Source: CAZJLN01 sp964540765
GTDB lineage: Bacteria; Chloroflexota; Anaerolineae; Anaerolineales; Anaerolineaceae
Assembly (NCBI GenBank): GCA_964540765.1
Contig: CAZINW010000026.1
Coordinates: forward strand, 1-29,619
Length of the DNA: 29,619 bases
Direction of reading: 5' to 3'
Position 1 is the first letter of the stretch, and every line of letters begins with the position of its first letter. Positions 16,815 to 23,323 of this stretch are shown here, one piece after another. The notes under the pieces were generated by a model. That model saw nothing but the letters and a program-made list of their open reading frames with translations. It did no database searches and was not told where the DNA came from. The translations under genes were made by a program, and so were the position numbers.

Positions 16815-17546
16815 ATGTCAAAGAAAATTATTACAATCATACTCGGGATCACCACGCTGGTGCTTCTGGCTTCCTGTGCGGCAGGCACTGATGGAAAATC
16901 TGCCAACATCCGCACAATGAGCGTTTCCGGCACTGGCAAGGTGACCATGGTACCGGATATCGCCTACATCAATATCGGCGTACGCTCTGAAGAGGATGAA
17001 GTCAGCGACGCTCTCAGTGGAAACACAGCCCAGGCTTTGAAGATTTCAGAAGCACTGCAGAAAATGGGCGTGGAAGAGAAGGATATCCAGACCACCAACT
17101 TCAATGTCTATCCCATGCAGCAATATGACACGGATGGCAAGGTAACAAAGACCACTTATGTGGTGGAAAACACAGTCAATGTGACCGTGCGTGACCTGGC
17201 GCAACTGGGTAAACTCCTGGATACCACTGTCAAAGCCGGAGCCAATAACATCTACGGGATCAGTTTTGATGTGAATGAGGAAGCCAAGAATGCCGCGCTG
17301 GACCAGGCACGCGACCTGGCGATCAATGATGCCAAAACAAAAGCCGGGGCTATTGCCACAGCGAGCGGCGTGAACTTGGGCGAAATCCAGAGCATCAATG
17401 TCTACAGCTCAGGCGGCGTAACAGCGGTCTATGACAGCAAGTATGGCATGGGTGGCGCAACAGAACCAGCTGTTGCAGAAGTTCCAGTCTCAGCCGGTAC
17501 CCTGGTGATCACCTTTGAAGCCAACCTGTCTTACGAGATCAAGTAA
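16815..17546 (+). CDS. SIMPL-domain (DUF541) lipoprotein
   Basis: The N-terminal signal ends in a lipobox, VLLASC, with cysteine 21 as the lipidation site. The body is a SIMPL/DUF541 domain: SVSGTGKVTMVPDIAYINIGV (from residue 36) is its standard opening, followed by KMGVEEKDIQTTNFNVYP and later NAALDQARDLAINDAKTKA. Members (such as E. coli YggE and BP26) are periplasmic or surface proteins often tied to stress protection, but the mechanism is not known. GGAG 8 nt upstream supports the ATG. It is divergent from nurA and followed by a strong terminator, so it is probably a single-gene transcript. Confidence 0.88.
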   Translation: MSKKIITIILGITTLVLLASCAAGTDGKSANIRTMSVSGTGKVTMVPDIAYINIGVRSEEDEVSDALSGNTAQALKISEALQKMGVEEKDIQTTNFNVYPMQQYDTDGKVTKTTYVVENTVNVTVRDLAQLGKLLDTTVKAGANNIYGISFDVNEEAKNAALDQARDLAINDAKTKAGAIATASGVNLGEIQSINVYSSGGVTAVYDSKYGMGGATEPAVAEVPVSAGTLVITFEANLSYEIK

Positions 17547-17566
17547 AGAATTCACTACACTATATC

Positions 17567-17598
17567 AACCCTCTCCTGAAAACAGGGGAGGGTTTTTT
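17567..17598 (+). terminator. Rho-independent terminator after the SIMPL gene
   Basis: 12-bp stem AACCCTCTCCTG / CAGGGGAGGGTT (one G-U pair) with a 4-nt loop, then a run of six T, 21 bp after the stop codon. Confidence 0.92.
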
Positions 17599-17651
17599 AC
17601 GATTCTGATACCTCAACAATGGAGAGAAAATATGGCTTGCTTCTCTCGGTA

Positions 17652-17666
17652 TGATAAAATTTTTGC
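17652..17666 (+). promoter_or_regulatory. Extended -10 promoter of the nitroreductase gene, leaderless configuration
   Basis: TG-A-TAAAAT with the hexamer at 17655-17660, then exactly 6 nt to the ATG at 17667. No Shine-Dalgarno lies within 20 nt of the ATG. An overlapping alternative hexamer is TATGAT at 17650-17655. Confidence 0.5.
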
Positions 17667-18266
17667 ATGAATACATCCCAGATTGATCCCCTGCAATACC
17701 GCCAAACTGACTACCCCATCGAACTGCTCATTATAAAACGTTGGTCGGCACGCGCCATGAGTGGTGAACCCATGGCACATGCTGAATTGCTGCGCCTTTT
17801 TGATGCGGCTCGCTGGGCGCCATCCGGGGCTAATCGCCAGGTGTGGTACTTCCTTTACGCACACCGCAGCACCCCTGCATTCGACGCGTTTTATAGTTTA
17901 CTGGATGAGGGCAACCAGGGATGGTGCCATCGTGCGACTGTTTTACTCGTGATCCTGGCACGCAAGCAGACGGAGAAAGGTCGCAACATCCACACACACG
18001 CCTTTGATACTGGCGCCGCCTTTCAAAACCTTGCACTTCAGGCAACTGCCATGGGTCTGATTGTTCATCCCATGGGAGGCTTTGATGTGACCCGTACCCG
18101 AAAGGAACTGAACATACCAGAATATTTCGAGGTCATGGCAATGGTGGCAGTCGGTCAGCCCGGCGAGATTGAGGACCTGCCTGCCTACCAGCAGGAGCGT
18201 GAAAGACCCAGCCTGCGCAAGCCGCTGGAGCAGATCATTCATGAAGGTGGTTTTGATCCTGCCTGA
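17667..18266 (+). CDS. Nitroreductase-family flavoprotein
   Basis: FMN-dependent oxidoreductase fold, 199 residues. Family marks are the early RWSARAMSGEP (FMN phosphate binding, R-x-S), LLRLFDAARWAPSGANRQVWYF (helix plus SGANRQ loop), DTGAAFQNLALQATAMGLIVHPMGGFD and a C-terminal REP-like stretch ERPSLRKPLEQIIHEGGF. It probably reduces quinones, nitro compounds or similar acceptors with NAD(P)H in the cytoplasm as a dimer; the natural substrate is unknown. It stands alone between two hairpins. Confidence 0.88.
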   Translation: MNTSQIDPLQYRQTDYPIELLIIKRWSARAMSGEPMAHAELLRLFDAARWAPSGANRQVWYFLYAHRSTPAFDAFYSLLDEGNQGWCHRATVLLVILARKQTEKGRNIHTHAFDTGAAFQNLALQATAMGLIVHPMGGFDVTRTRKELNIPEYFEVMAMVAVGQPGEIEDLPAYQQERERPSLRKPLEQIIHEGGFDPA

Positions 18267-18285
18267 TTCAATTCCAGCCATAAAA

Positions 18286-18313
18286 AGAGGCCAACCCCTT
18301 TGGGTCAGCCTCT
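18286..18313 (-). terminator. Hairpin terminator that fits - strand transcription
   Basis: On the - strand, all 12 positions of AGAGGCTGACCC / GGGTTGGCCTCT pair (two as G-U), with a 4-nt loop, followed by five T. In + strand RNA the same hairpin has two C-A mismatches and a poor T run, so it terminates the nitroreductase gene only weakly. The nearest - strand gene upstream is cdsA, 1.2 kb away and already with its own hairpin. Confidence 0.6.
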
Positions 18314-18413
18314 CTTGCAATTTAAGACAATCACTTGAGGCCTGTGAACATTCTTCTATAACGCAAAGGAAAGCCAGATTGCAATTTTATATCACTTAAG
18401 AAGTCAGGTGTAA

Positions 18414-18422
18414 TGATAAAAT
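18414..18422 (+). promoter_or_regulatory. Extended -10 promoter of the split thioredoxin/GNAT frame
   Basis: TG-A-TAAAAT, with the hexamer at 18417-18422, about 40 nt before the ATG at 18463. It is nearly the same string as the one before the nitroreductase gene (ATGATAAAATTTT). AGGAGG follows 9-10 nt before the ATG, so this mRNA has a normal leader. Confidence 0.45.
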
Positions 18423-18462
18423 TTTGAATTGAACAACGATTGATCTAGGAGGATAATATAAT

Positions 18463-18831
18463 ATGCGACTTGATTTTTACTACTGGTCCTATCAATGTCC
18501 AATAAACGTAGAGCTGTTATCGCTTCTATCATCTTACAAGGACCGCCTAACTATCTATACACATGATATCTCAAACGATCCAGCGGTCGCGAAAGCGTTA
18601 AGAATATATTTCCCAACACTGACAATTATCGAAGATTCTCATCGTTTCTTCAGTCCGCTTTCAAAAGCATTCCTTGATTCAATTTGTTTAGGTGATATGC
18701 CGACTGAGAAATCCTCCCCTCGAGTTTTAGGTTCCGAGGTTTGTGCAGGAGATATCGTTCCTATCACCAAAAAAAATTACTGCATAGCATGTGGCTGTAC
18801 AGCCAGAGAATGCAATTCAAATTGTGAGTAA
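18463..18831 (+). CDS. Thioredoxin-like N-terminal half of a frame split by TAA
   Basis: 122 residues with a thioredoxin-like outline: LDFYYWSYQCP (strand and single-cysteine turn), helix, LTIYTHDIS strand, helix, then FPTLTII with the proline expected before the third strand. The C-terminus is rich in cysteine (CIACGCTARECNSNC). A strong AGGAGG supports the start. The TAA at 18829-18831 is followed in the same frame by open sequence into the next entry, so this is probably the first half of one protein of about 253 residues. Codons are AT-rich compared with neighbours. Either a pseudogene, a readthrough product or a shortened functional protein; the exact family is not recognised. Confidence 0.6.
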   Translation: MRLDFYYWSYQCPINVELLSLLSSYKDRLTIYTHDISNDPAVAKALRIYFPTLTIIEDSHRFFSPLSKAFLDSICLGDMPTEKSSPRVLGSEVCAGDIVPITKKNYCIACGCTARECNSNCE

Positions 18832-18876
18832 AAGATCAATTTTTTAGAAAACTTAGGGCTAAGTACCTATGGATAT

Positions 18877-19224
18877 ATGAACATAATTGAAGGTCAGTTG
18901 CGTGGCAGAGCGGAATATATACCTTCTGCACTCGTTCCTTATGATATACCCAAGGCAGATGACATCGCATTTATATCTTGCGTCTATTTATCAACTAAAG
19001 AGTATGATTATAAAACTCCTCCACTTAGAGCACTTGAGCATTATTTAGGGAAGAGATATAGGAAGGTTTTGGCAATTACTGACGAAAAAGGTGTTTTTCC
19101 TAATGGGGATTTAGCCTTCTTTCTTAGAAACGGATATTCAGATATTGGTATTATCTCTGAGGAGCCGGGTTATTGTTTACTGCATTTGGTGAAGAAGTCT
19201 CTCGAGAATTACATTTCAATTTAG
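18877..19224 (+). CDS. GNAT-like C-terminal half of the split frame
   Basis: 115 residues if begun at ATG 18877, but the same frame is open from 18832, directly after the TAA that ends the previous entry. DDIAFISCVYLSTKEYDYKT followed by helix, RKVLAITDEKG, then LAFFLRNGYSDIGI and a final LLHLVKK strand looks like the core of a GNAT acetyltransferase, although the acetyl-CoA loop is not canonical. No Shine-Dalgarno stands before the ATG, which argues against independent translation. With the previous entry it forms a thioredoxin-like/GNAT-like pair. Function unknown. Confidence 0.5.
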   Translation: MNIIEGQLRGRAEYIPSALVPYDIPKADDIAFISCVYLSTKEYDYKTPPLRALEHYLGKRYRKVLAITDEKGVFPNGDLAFFLRNGYSDIGIISEEPGYCLLHLVKKSLENYISI

Positions 19225-19263
19225 TAGTAGCTTCTATTTGATGGAATTTAAAGTGTGGATAAT

Positions 19264-19460
19264 TTTATCCTAAGACTGGCGTATGGTTCGGTTCCATCCG
19301 ATGTTAATAACACTTACGACTTGGTTGTAGATGTATCCGGTGCACCGTTGTAACTGCACGAGATGTCCTTATCTCAAGTAAGAAAACCATGTTGCGGGAT
19401 GATTGGGCGGTAACGAACACAATATCCATCAAGAGAACAAGCAGAAAGGAATTGATTCCA
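19264..19460 (+). pseudogene. Decayed fragment of a zinc-type alcohol dehydrogenase
   Basis: In the 308-bp gap before cdsA, one frame reads YDLVVDVSGAPL, stop, LHEMSLSQVRKPCCGMIGR, stop. This matches the Rossmann part of medium-chain dehydrogenases (YDLVIDVSG, about 10 residues, helix, VRKGG, VxLxG). A one-base frame change near 19410 continues with VTNTISIKRTSRKELI, similar to the following strand and RKEL segment. Two stops, a frame change and no N-terminal domain mark it as a remnant. Nothing else is visible in this gap apart from the hairpin at its end. Confidence 0.5.
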
Positions 19461-19492
19461 GAAGCGCAATTAGGTATGGGTATTTGAAAAGC

Positions 19493-19520
19493 AAGAGGCT
19501 GACCTTGCAGTCAGCCTCTT
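19493..19520 (-). terminator. Hairpin terminator after cdsA
   Basis: A perfect 11-bp stem AAGAGGCTGAC / GTCAGCCTCTT with a 6-nt loop, 12 bp after the cdsA stop on the - strand, followed by GCTTTTC. The + strand side has only TTTATT, so it may act both ways. Confidence 0.75.
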
Positions 19521-19532
19521 TATTGTGATTGC

Positions 19533-20354
19533 TCAGAATCGTTCAAATACCTGGAGCATATAGTAACCAATCAGGGATGCCCAAATCCATGTATCAACGC
19601 GGTCAAGGATGCCGCCGTGTCCCGGGATAAGGTTGCTGGTATCTTTAACCCTGGCTTCTCTTTTCAGGAAGCTGATGAAAATATCCCCTACAGGCGTGAG
19701 GACGGCCAATACAAACCCCATCAACATGCCCTGCCAGATTTGAAAGTCGGGGAGATATTTTTGCCAGAGCAGGCTTAAAAGCGCACCGGATGCCACACCA
19801 AATACAATCCCACCAGCAAAGCCTTCCCAGCTCTTGTTTGGGCTGAGACGGGGCAGCATTTTGTGTTTACCCCAAGGCGTGCCAATCGTGTAGGCGCCCA
19901 TATCCACCAGCCAGACAATCGGTATGACCGTCAGCAGCCACCATCTGCCAGCAATGCCATTTTGGATGCTGCGGATGGTGATGAAGTAGCTGCCCACCCA
20001 GCCCAGGTAAAGGATCGCGCTGAGGTGCAGGGCGAAATTGGTGATGGCACCGTTGTCGCCACGTTCATAACAGACCAGGCTGTGAAGCGCCACCAAAAAG
20101 ATAATGCCGGCTATAACCAGATCAGTATACCTGAACCCAAAAAGGATGCGATGAGTGACCAATAACAATACACCTATCAGGATGACAAGAAGAGAGGGTC
20201 TGAACCCCATTGTCTTCAAGAGGCGCCAATACTCCCAGGCTGCCAAGGCAAGGACAAGGGCGATGAAGATCTGGAAGGGGATGCCACCCAGATAGATCAT
20301 TACCAACATGAGTGGAACAAAAACAAGGACGGATTTAACACGGGTACGGAGCAT
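19533..20354 (-). CDS. cdsA: Phosphatidate cytidylyltransferase (CDP-diacylglycerol synthase)
   Basis: Makes CDP-diacylglycerol from phosphatidate and CTP in the membrane, the entry step to phosphatidylglycerol-type lipids. 273 residues with about eight hydrophobic segments. The C-terminal family signature is intact: SPNKSWEGFAGG, then VGDIFISFLKREARVKDTSN and GHGGILDRVDTW, including the metal-binding aspartates. The start is 2 bp after the uppS stop codon, so the pair is probably translationally coupled. It is the last gene of the frr-uppS-cdsA unit. Confidence 0.94.
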   Translation of the reverse strand: MLRTRVKSVLVFVPLMLVMIYLGGIPFQIFIALVLALAAWEYWRLLKTMGFRPSLLVILIGVLLLVTHRILFGFRYTDLVIAGIIFLVALHSLVCYERGDNGAITNFALHLSAILYLGWVGSYFITIRSIQNGIAGRWWLLTVIPIVWLVDMGAYTIGTPWGKHKMLPRLSPNKSWEGFAGGIVFGVASGALLSLLWQKYLPDFQIWQGMLMGFVLAVLTPVGDIFISFLKREARVKDTSNLIPGHGGILDRVDTWIWASLIGYYMLQVFERF

Positions 20355-20356
20355 GG

Positions 20357-21106
20357 TTATGAATCCAGTGGTTTAACTTGATTGGAAAGACCGCCAAAAC
20401 GTCTTTCGCGCTTGCTGTAATCAGCCAGGATATCAAGCAGGGCAATTTCATCAAAATCAGGCCAGTATATCTGCGGGAATGCCCACTCCGCATAAGCGCT
20501 CTGCCAGATAAGGAAGTTGCTGGTACGCTGTTCGCCCGACGTGCGGATGATAAGATCAGGGTCGGGGATGCCAGCGGTGAACATATATTGACTGATGAGC
20601 GTTTCATTAACCTGCGCCGGGCTGACCCGATCTGCCAGCAGCCTTTTTACCGCGGTCACGATCTCATCCCTTCCGCCATAATTAAATGCCAAGATGACGG
20701 TTATACCGGAATTATCCCTGGTGAGTTCGACGCCATCACGCACCTTCTTTGCCAGCGCGGGTCCAAGCCCATCCAAATGACCAATGTGAAGCAAGCGGTC
20801 GCCTTCCTTGTGCATATCCTGGATCTCTTGATCGATGAATTCAGAGAGCAGGAGCATCAAACCCTTCACTTCATCTTCAGGGCGGAACCAGTTTTCTGTG
20901 GAGAAGGCGTAAAAGGTCAGGTATTTAACCCCGGCGTTCGCTGCAGCACGGATCACGCGGCGCAGATTTTCAATACCGGCACGGTGCCCTGCCAGGCGCG
21001 GCAGACCGCGGGAAGCAGCCCAACGACCATTGCCATCCATAATGATGGCAACATGGGTGGGGACATTACTTGTTTGCTGTTTTTCCATCGCTTGCATTGA
21101 GCCCAT
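20357..21106 (-). CDS. uppS: Isoprenyl transferase (undecaprenyl diphosphate synthase)
   Basis: cis-Prenyltransferase that extends farnesyl diphosphate with isopentenyl diphosphate to make the lipid carrier for cell-wall synthesis. The signature HVAIIMDGNGRWA (about residues 18-30) carries the catalytic aspartate, followed by GHRAGIENLRRV and YLTFYAFSTENWFRP. The C-terminal pair IRTSGEQRTSNFLIWQSAYAE and FPQIYWPDF is complete. 249 residues is normal. Its ATG shares a base with the frr stop codon (TAATG), indicating coupling. Confidence 0.95.
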   Translation of the reverse strand: MGSMQAMEKQQTSNVPTHVAIIMDGNGRWAASRGLPRLAGHRAGIENLRRVIRAAANAGVKYLTFYAFSTENWFRPEDEVKGLMLLLSEFIDQEIQDMHKEGDRLLHIGHLDGLGPALAKKVRDGVELTRDNSGITVILAFNYGGRDEIVTAVKRLLADRVSPAQVNETLISQYMFTAGIPDPDLIIRTSGEQRTSNFLIWQSAYAEWAFPQIYWPDFDEIALLDILADYSKRERRFGGLSNQVKPLDS

Positions 21107-21663
21107 TACACTTCCAGGACTTCCTTTTCCTTCAAAACACCGATTTCTTCGATCTTTTCAATCATGCTATCGGTTAATTCCTGCAAATCCTTCTCACCAT
21201 GCTCCATCTCATCCTCTGAAATCATTTTCTCTTTTTCAAAGTCGCGCAAGTCTTTGATCAAATCACGGCGGATATTACGAACGGATACACGCGCTTCTTC
21301 CAGCCGGTTGTGAACAATTTTAACCAGCTCCCTGCGGCGTTCCTCGGTCAGTTGGGGCAAATTCAGGCGAATGCACTTCCCATCATTGTTGGGGGTAATC
21401 CCAAGATCAGATGCCAGGATGGAACGTTCGATGGATTTTAGCGAGGATGGGTCAAATGGTCGAATGAGCAACTGGCGCGGTTCAGGAACACTGATCGTAG
21501 CCAGTTGTATCAGCGGAGCAGTGCTGCCATAATATTCAATTGGTATGCGCTCAACCAGGGCTGGGCTGGCTCTGCCAGTGCGAATGCCTGAAAGATCTTC
21601 CTCAAGCACTTGAAGGGCGCCTTCCATGCGAGCAGTGGCTTCCCTGACGGTTTCTTTAATCAT
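21106..21663 (-). CDS. frr: Ribosome recycling factor
   Basis: Splits post-termination ribosomes together with EF-G. 185 residues, the usual length. It shows the family opening (TVREATARMEGALQVLEEDLSGIRTGRASP), the domain-II segment QLATISVPEPRQLLIRPFD, and the C-terminal helix RRRELVKIVHNRLEEARVSVRNIRRD. GGAGGT stands 6 nt before the ATG. The gap to pyrH is 218 bp and holds a terminator, so frr probably starts a separate transcript. Confidence 0.96.
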   Translation of the reverse strand: MIKETVREATARMEGALQVLEEDLSGIRTGRASPALVERIPIEYYGSTAPLIQLATISVPEPRQLLIRPFDPSSLKSIERSILASDLGITPNNDGKCIRLNLPQLTEERRRELVKIVHNRLEEARVSVRNIRRDLIKDLRDFEKEKMISEDEMEHGEKDLQELTDSMIEKIEEIGVLKEKEVLEV

Positions 21664-21704
21664 GATTACCTCCTTTTTTCAATAATCATCACGATAATGT
21701 GTTA

Positions 21705-21732
21705 AGCATACTCGAAAAAACGAAAAAGTAAA
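21705..21732 (-). promoter_or_regulatory. Candidate promoter of frr-uppS-cdsA
   Basis: On the - strand, TTTACT (21732 down to 21727), a 16-bp spacer and TATGCT (21710 down to 21705), giving a leader of about 35 nt. Moderate match only. Confidence 0.35.
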
Positions 21733-21803
21733 AGACTTGAGTGGAACGGGTTTGTTTTGGACAGGCAGACAGCGATCAAATCCACAACCATATCAACAAA
21801 ATA

Positions 21804-21817
21804 CCTGCGGTCGCAGG
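21804..21817. repeat. Short inverted repeat in the pyrH-frr gap
   Basis: CCTGCG-gt-CGCAGG, a 6-bp stem with a 2-nt loop, 3 bp from the pyrH terminator. Role unknown. Confidence 0.4.
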
Positions 21818-21820
21818 ATT

Positions 21821-21854
21821 AAAAACCTCAGAATGGATGCATTCTGAGGTTTTT
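21821..21854 (-). terminator. Terminator after pyrH
   Basis: A perfect 15-bp stem (AAAAACCTCAGAATG with its complement) and a 4-nt loop, with the T run inside the stem on both strands. It lies 27 bp after the pyrH stop codon. Confidence 0.9.
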
Positions 21855-21881
21855 GTGGTGAAAAAGCCAAATTGATATTTG

Positions 21882-22610
21882 TTACGCTGTCACCAGGGTT
21901 CCAACTGGTTCGCCCATCAAGGCATTGATAAGGGCATCATCATCCCAGAGATTGAGGACAAGGATGGGCAGGTTGTTTTCCATGCACAGCGAGACGGCAG
22001 TGCTATCCATCACTTCAAGACGGCGATTGAGCGTCTCGATATACGTGAGATGATCGAATTTGACCGCTTCCGGATGAGTTTTGGGGTCACAATCATAGAC
22101 GCCATCCACCTTGGTTGCCTTGATGACCACATCCGCATCAATCTCCATGGCACGTAAAGCCGCGGCCGTATCAGTGGAGAAATAGGGGTTACCGGTACCA
22201 CCGCCAAAGATGACGACCCGTCTCTTTTCAAGGTGTCGGATGGCACGGCGCCGAATATAGGGCTCTGCAACAGCACGCATTTCAATGGCGGATTGGACAC
22301 GCGTCATGACGTCGATGCGCTCAAGGGCATCCATGAGCGCCAGTGCATTCATGACGGTGGCAAGCATACCCATGTAATCTGCGGTGGCACGGTCCATGCC
22401 TGTGTTGGACCCGCTCTGTCCGCGCCAGAGGTTTCCAGCGCCGATGACGATGGCAACACTGACGCCCATCACATGCACCTTTTTGACCAGCTCAGCAATA
22501 TGGGCTGCCCGTTGGGGATCAATGCCCGTACCTTCCACGCCTGCCAGCGCTTCACCACTTAATTTGAGCAAGATGCGGTTGAATTTTAGACCGGATACTG
22601 TTTCACTCAT
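21882..22610 (-). CDS. pyrH: UMP kinase
   Basis: Phosphorylates UMP to UDP; bacterial hexameric amino-acid-kinase-fold enzyme. 242 residues with the expected motifs: ILLKLSGEAL (about 13-22), VAIVIGAGNLWRG (phosphate loop), a central MGMLATVMNALALMDALE helix region, IFGGGTGNPYFSTDTAA, then VDGVYDCDPKTHP and MDSTAVSLCMENNLPI. AAGGAG stands 6 nt before the ATG. A hairpin separates it from tsf and a terminator from frr. Confidence 0.96.
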   Translation of the reverse strand: MSETVSGLKFNRILLKLSGEALAGVEGTGIDPQRAAHIAELVKKVHVMGVSVAIVIGAGNLWRGQSGSNTGMDRATADYMGMLATVMNALALMDALERIDVMTRVQSAIEMRAVAEPYIRRRAIRHLEKRRVVIFGGGTGNPYFSTDTAAALRAMEIDADVVIKATKVDGVYDCDPKTHPEAVKFDHLTYIETLNRRLEVMDSTAVSLCMENNLPILVLNLWDDDALINALMGEPVGTLVTA

Positions 22611-22624
22611 GCATTGCTCCTTTT

Positions 22625-22656
22625 TGATAAAAATAAAGCCAACCTTTCGGTTGGCT
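22625..22656 (-). terminator. Terminator or attenuator between tsf and pyrH
   Basis: 8-bp stem AGCCAACC / GGTTGGCT with a 4-nt loop and TTATTTTTA on the - strand side, 7 bp after the tsf stop codon. The T run is broken by A, so partial readthrough into pyrH is plausible. Confidence 0.75.
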
Positions 22657-22663
22657 CTCTGAT

Positions 22664-23290
22664 CTATTTCTCTTCAGCATCTTCATCAACGCGGGTGGTT
22701 TCGCCCAACTGCCAGCGCTGGAAGCGGCGCACGATGATGTTTTCACCCAGTGCGCTGACTTTATCATTGATGATATCAGTAACGGTTTTGGTATCATCGC
22801 GGATGTATTTCTGGTTCAGAAGGACATTTTCATCCTTGAATTTCTTCAATTTTCCTTCAAGAATACGTGCAATGATCGCTTCGGGTTTGCCTTCACTGTG
22901 TGCCTGTTCGGTGGTGGATCGGGTTATCTCGTTGATGACTTCTTCCGGGATGTCGGCTTCAGAGATGTATTTGGGGGCTGCTGCTGCGATTTGCAGGGCA
23001 ATTTCATGGGCCAATTCACGAAAAACATCTGATTTTCCGACAAAATCGGTCTCACAGTTGACCTCAACAATGACAACCAGGCGACCCTCACCATGGGCGT
23101 AGATCTCAATATGCCCTTCTGAGGCGACGCGGTCTGCACGTTTTGCAGCTGTCTCCAGACCTTTTTCGCGTAAAACTTCCAGAGCTTGTTCCATATTGCC
23201 ATTTGCATTTTGCAAAGCGGTGCGACAGTCCATGATACCGCATCCGGTTTTTTCGCGCAGTTCTTTGATCATATCAACGGTTATATTCAT
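22664..23290 (-). CDS. tsf: Translation elongation factor Ts (short form)
   Basis: Nucleotide-exchange factor for EF-Tu. The N-terminal UBA-like domain (KELREKTGCGIMDCRTALQNANGNMEQALEVLREKG) and the contact motif NCETDFVGKS are intact. The 208 residues are much fewer than the 283 of E. coli and match the compact form known from Thermus, with one core subdomain rather than two. The acidic tail ends in DEDAEEK. It follows rpsB by 33 bp in the same transcript. Confidence 0.95.
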   Translation of the reverse strand: MNITVDMIKELREKTGCGIMDCRTALQNANGNMEQALEVLREKGLETAAKRADRVASEGHIEIYAHGEGRLVVIVEVNCETDFVGKSDVFRELAHEIALQIAAAAPKYISEADIPEEVINEITRSTTEQAHSEGKPEAIIARILEGKLKKFKDENVLLNQKYIRDDTKTVTDIINDKVSALGENIIVRRFQRWQLGETTRVDEDAEEK

Positions 23291-23323
23291 GCTAATTCAT
23301 CCTGTATTTTAATGTCAACTTGA

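Noticed and set aside
19281..19300. T-arm-like ATGG-TTCGGTT-CCAT hairpin, possible tRNA remnant
   Set aside because: No acceptor, D or anticodon arms around it, and the same bases read as part of the dehydrogenase remnant.
20378..21100. A 240-codon frame opposite uppS
   Set aside because: uppS is complete with its signature motifs; the antisense frame is a by-product of codon bias.
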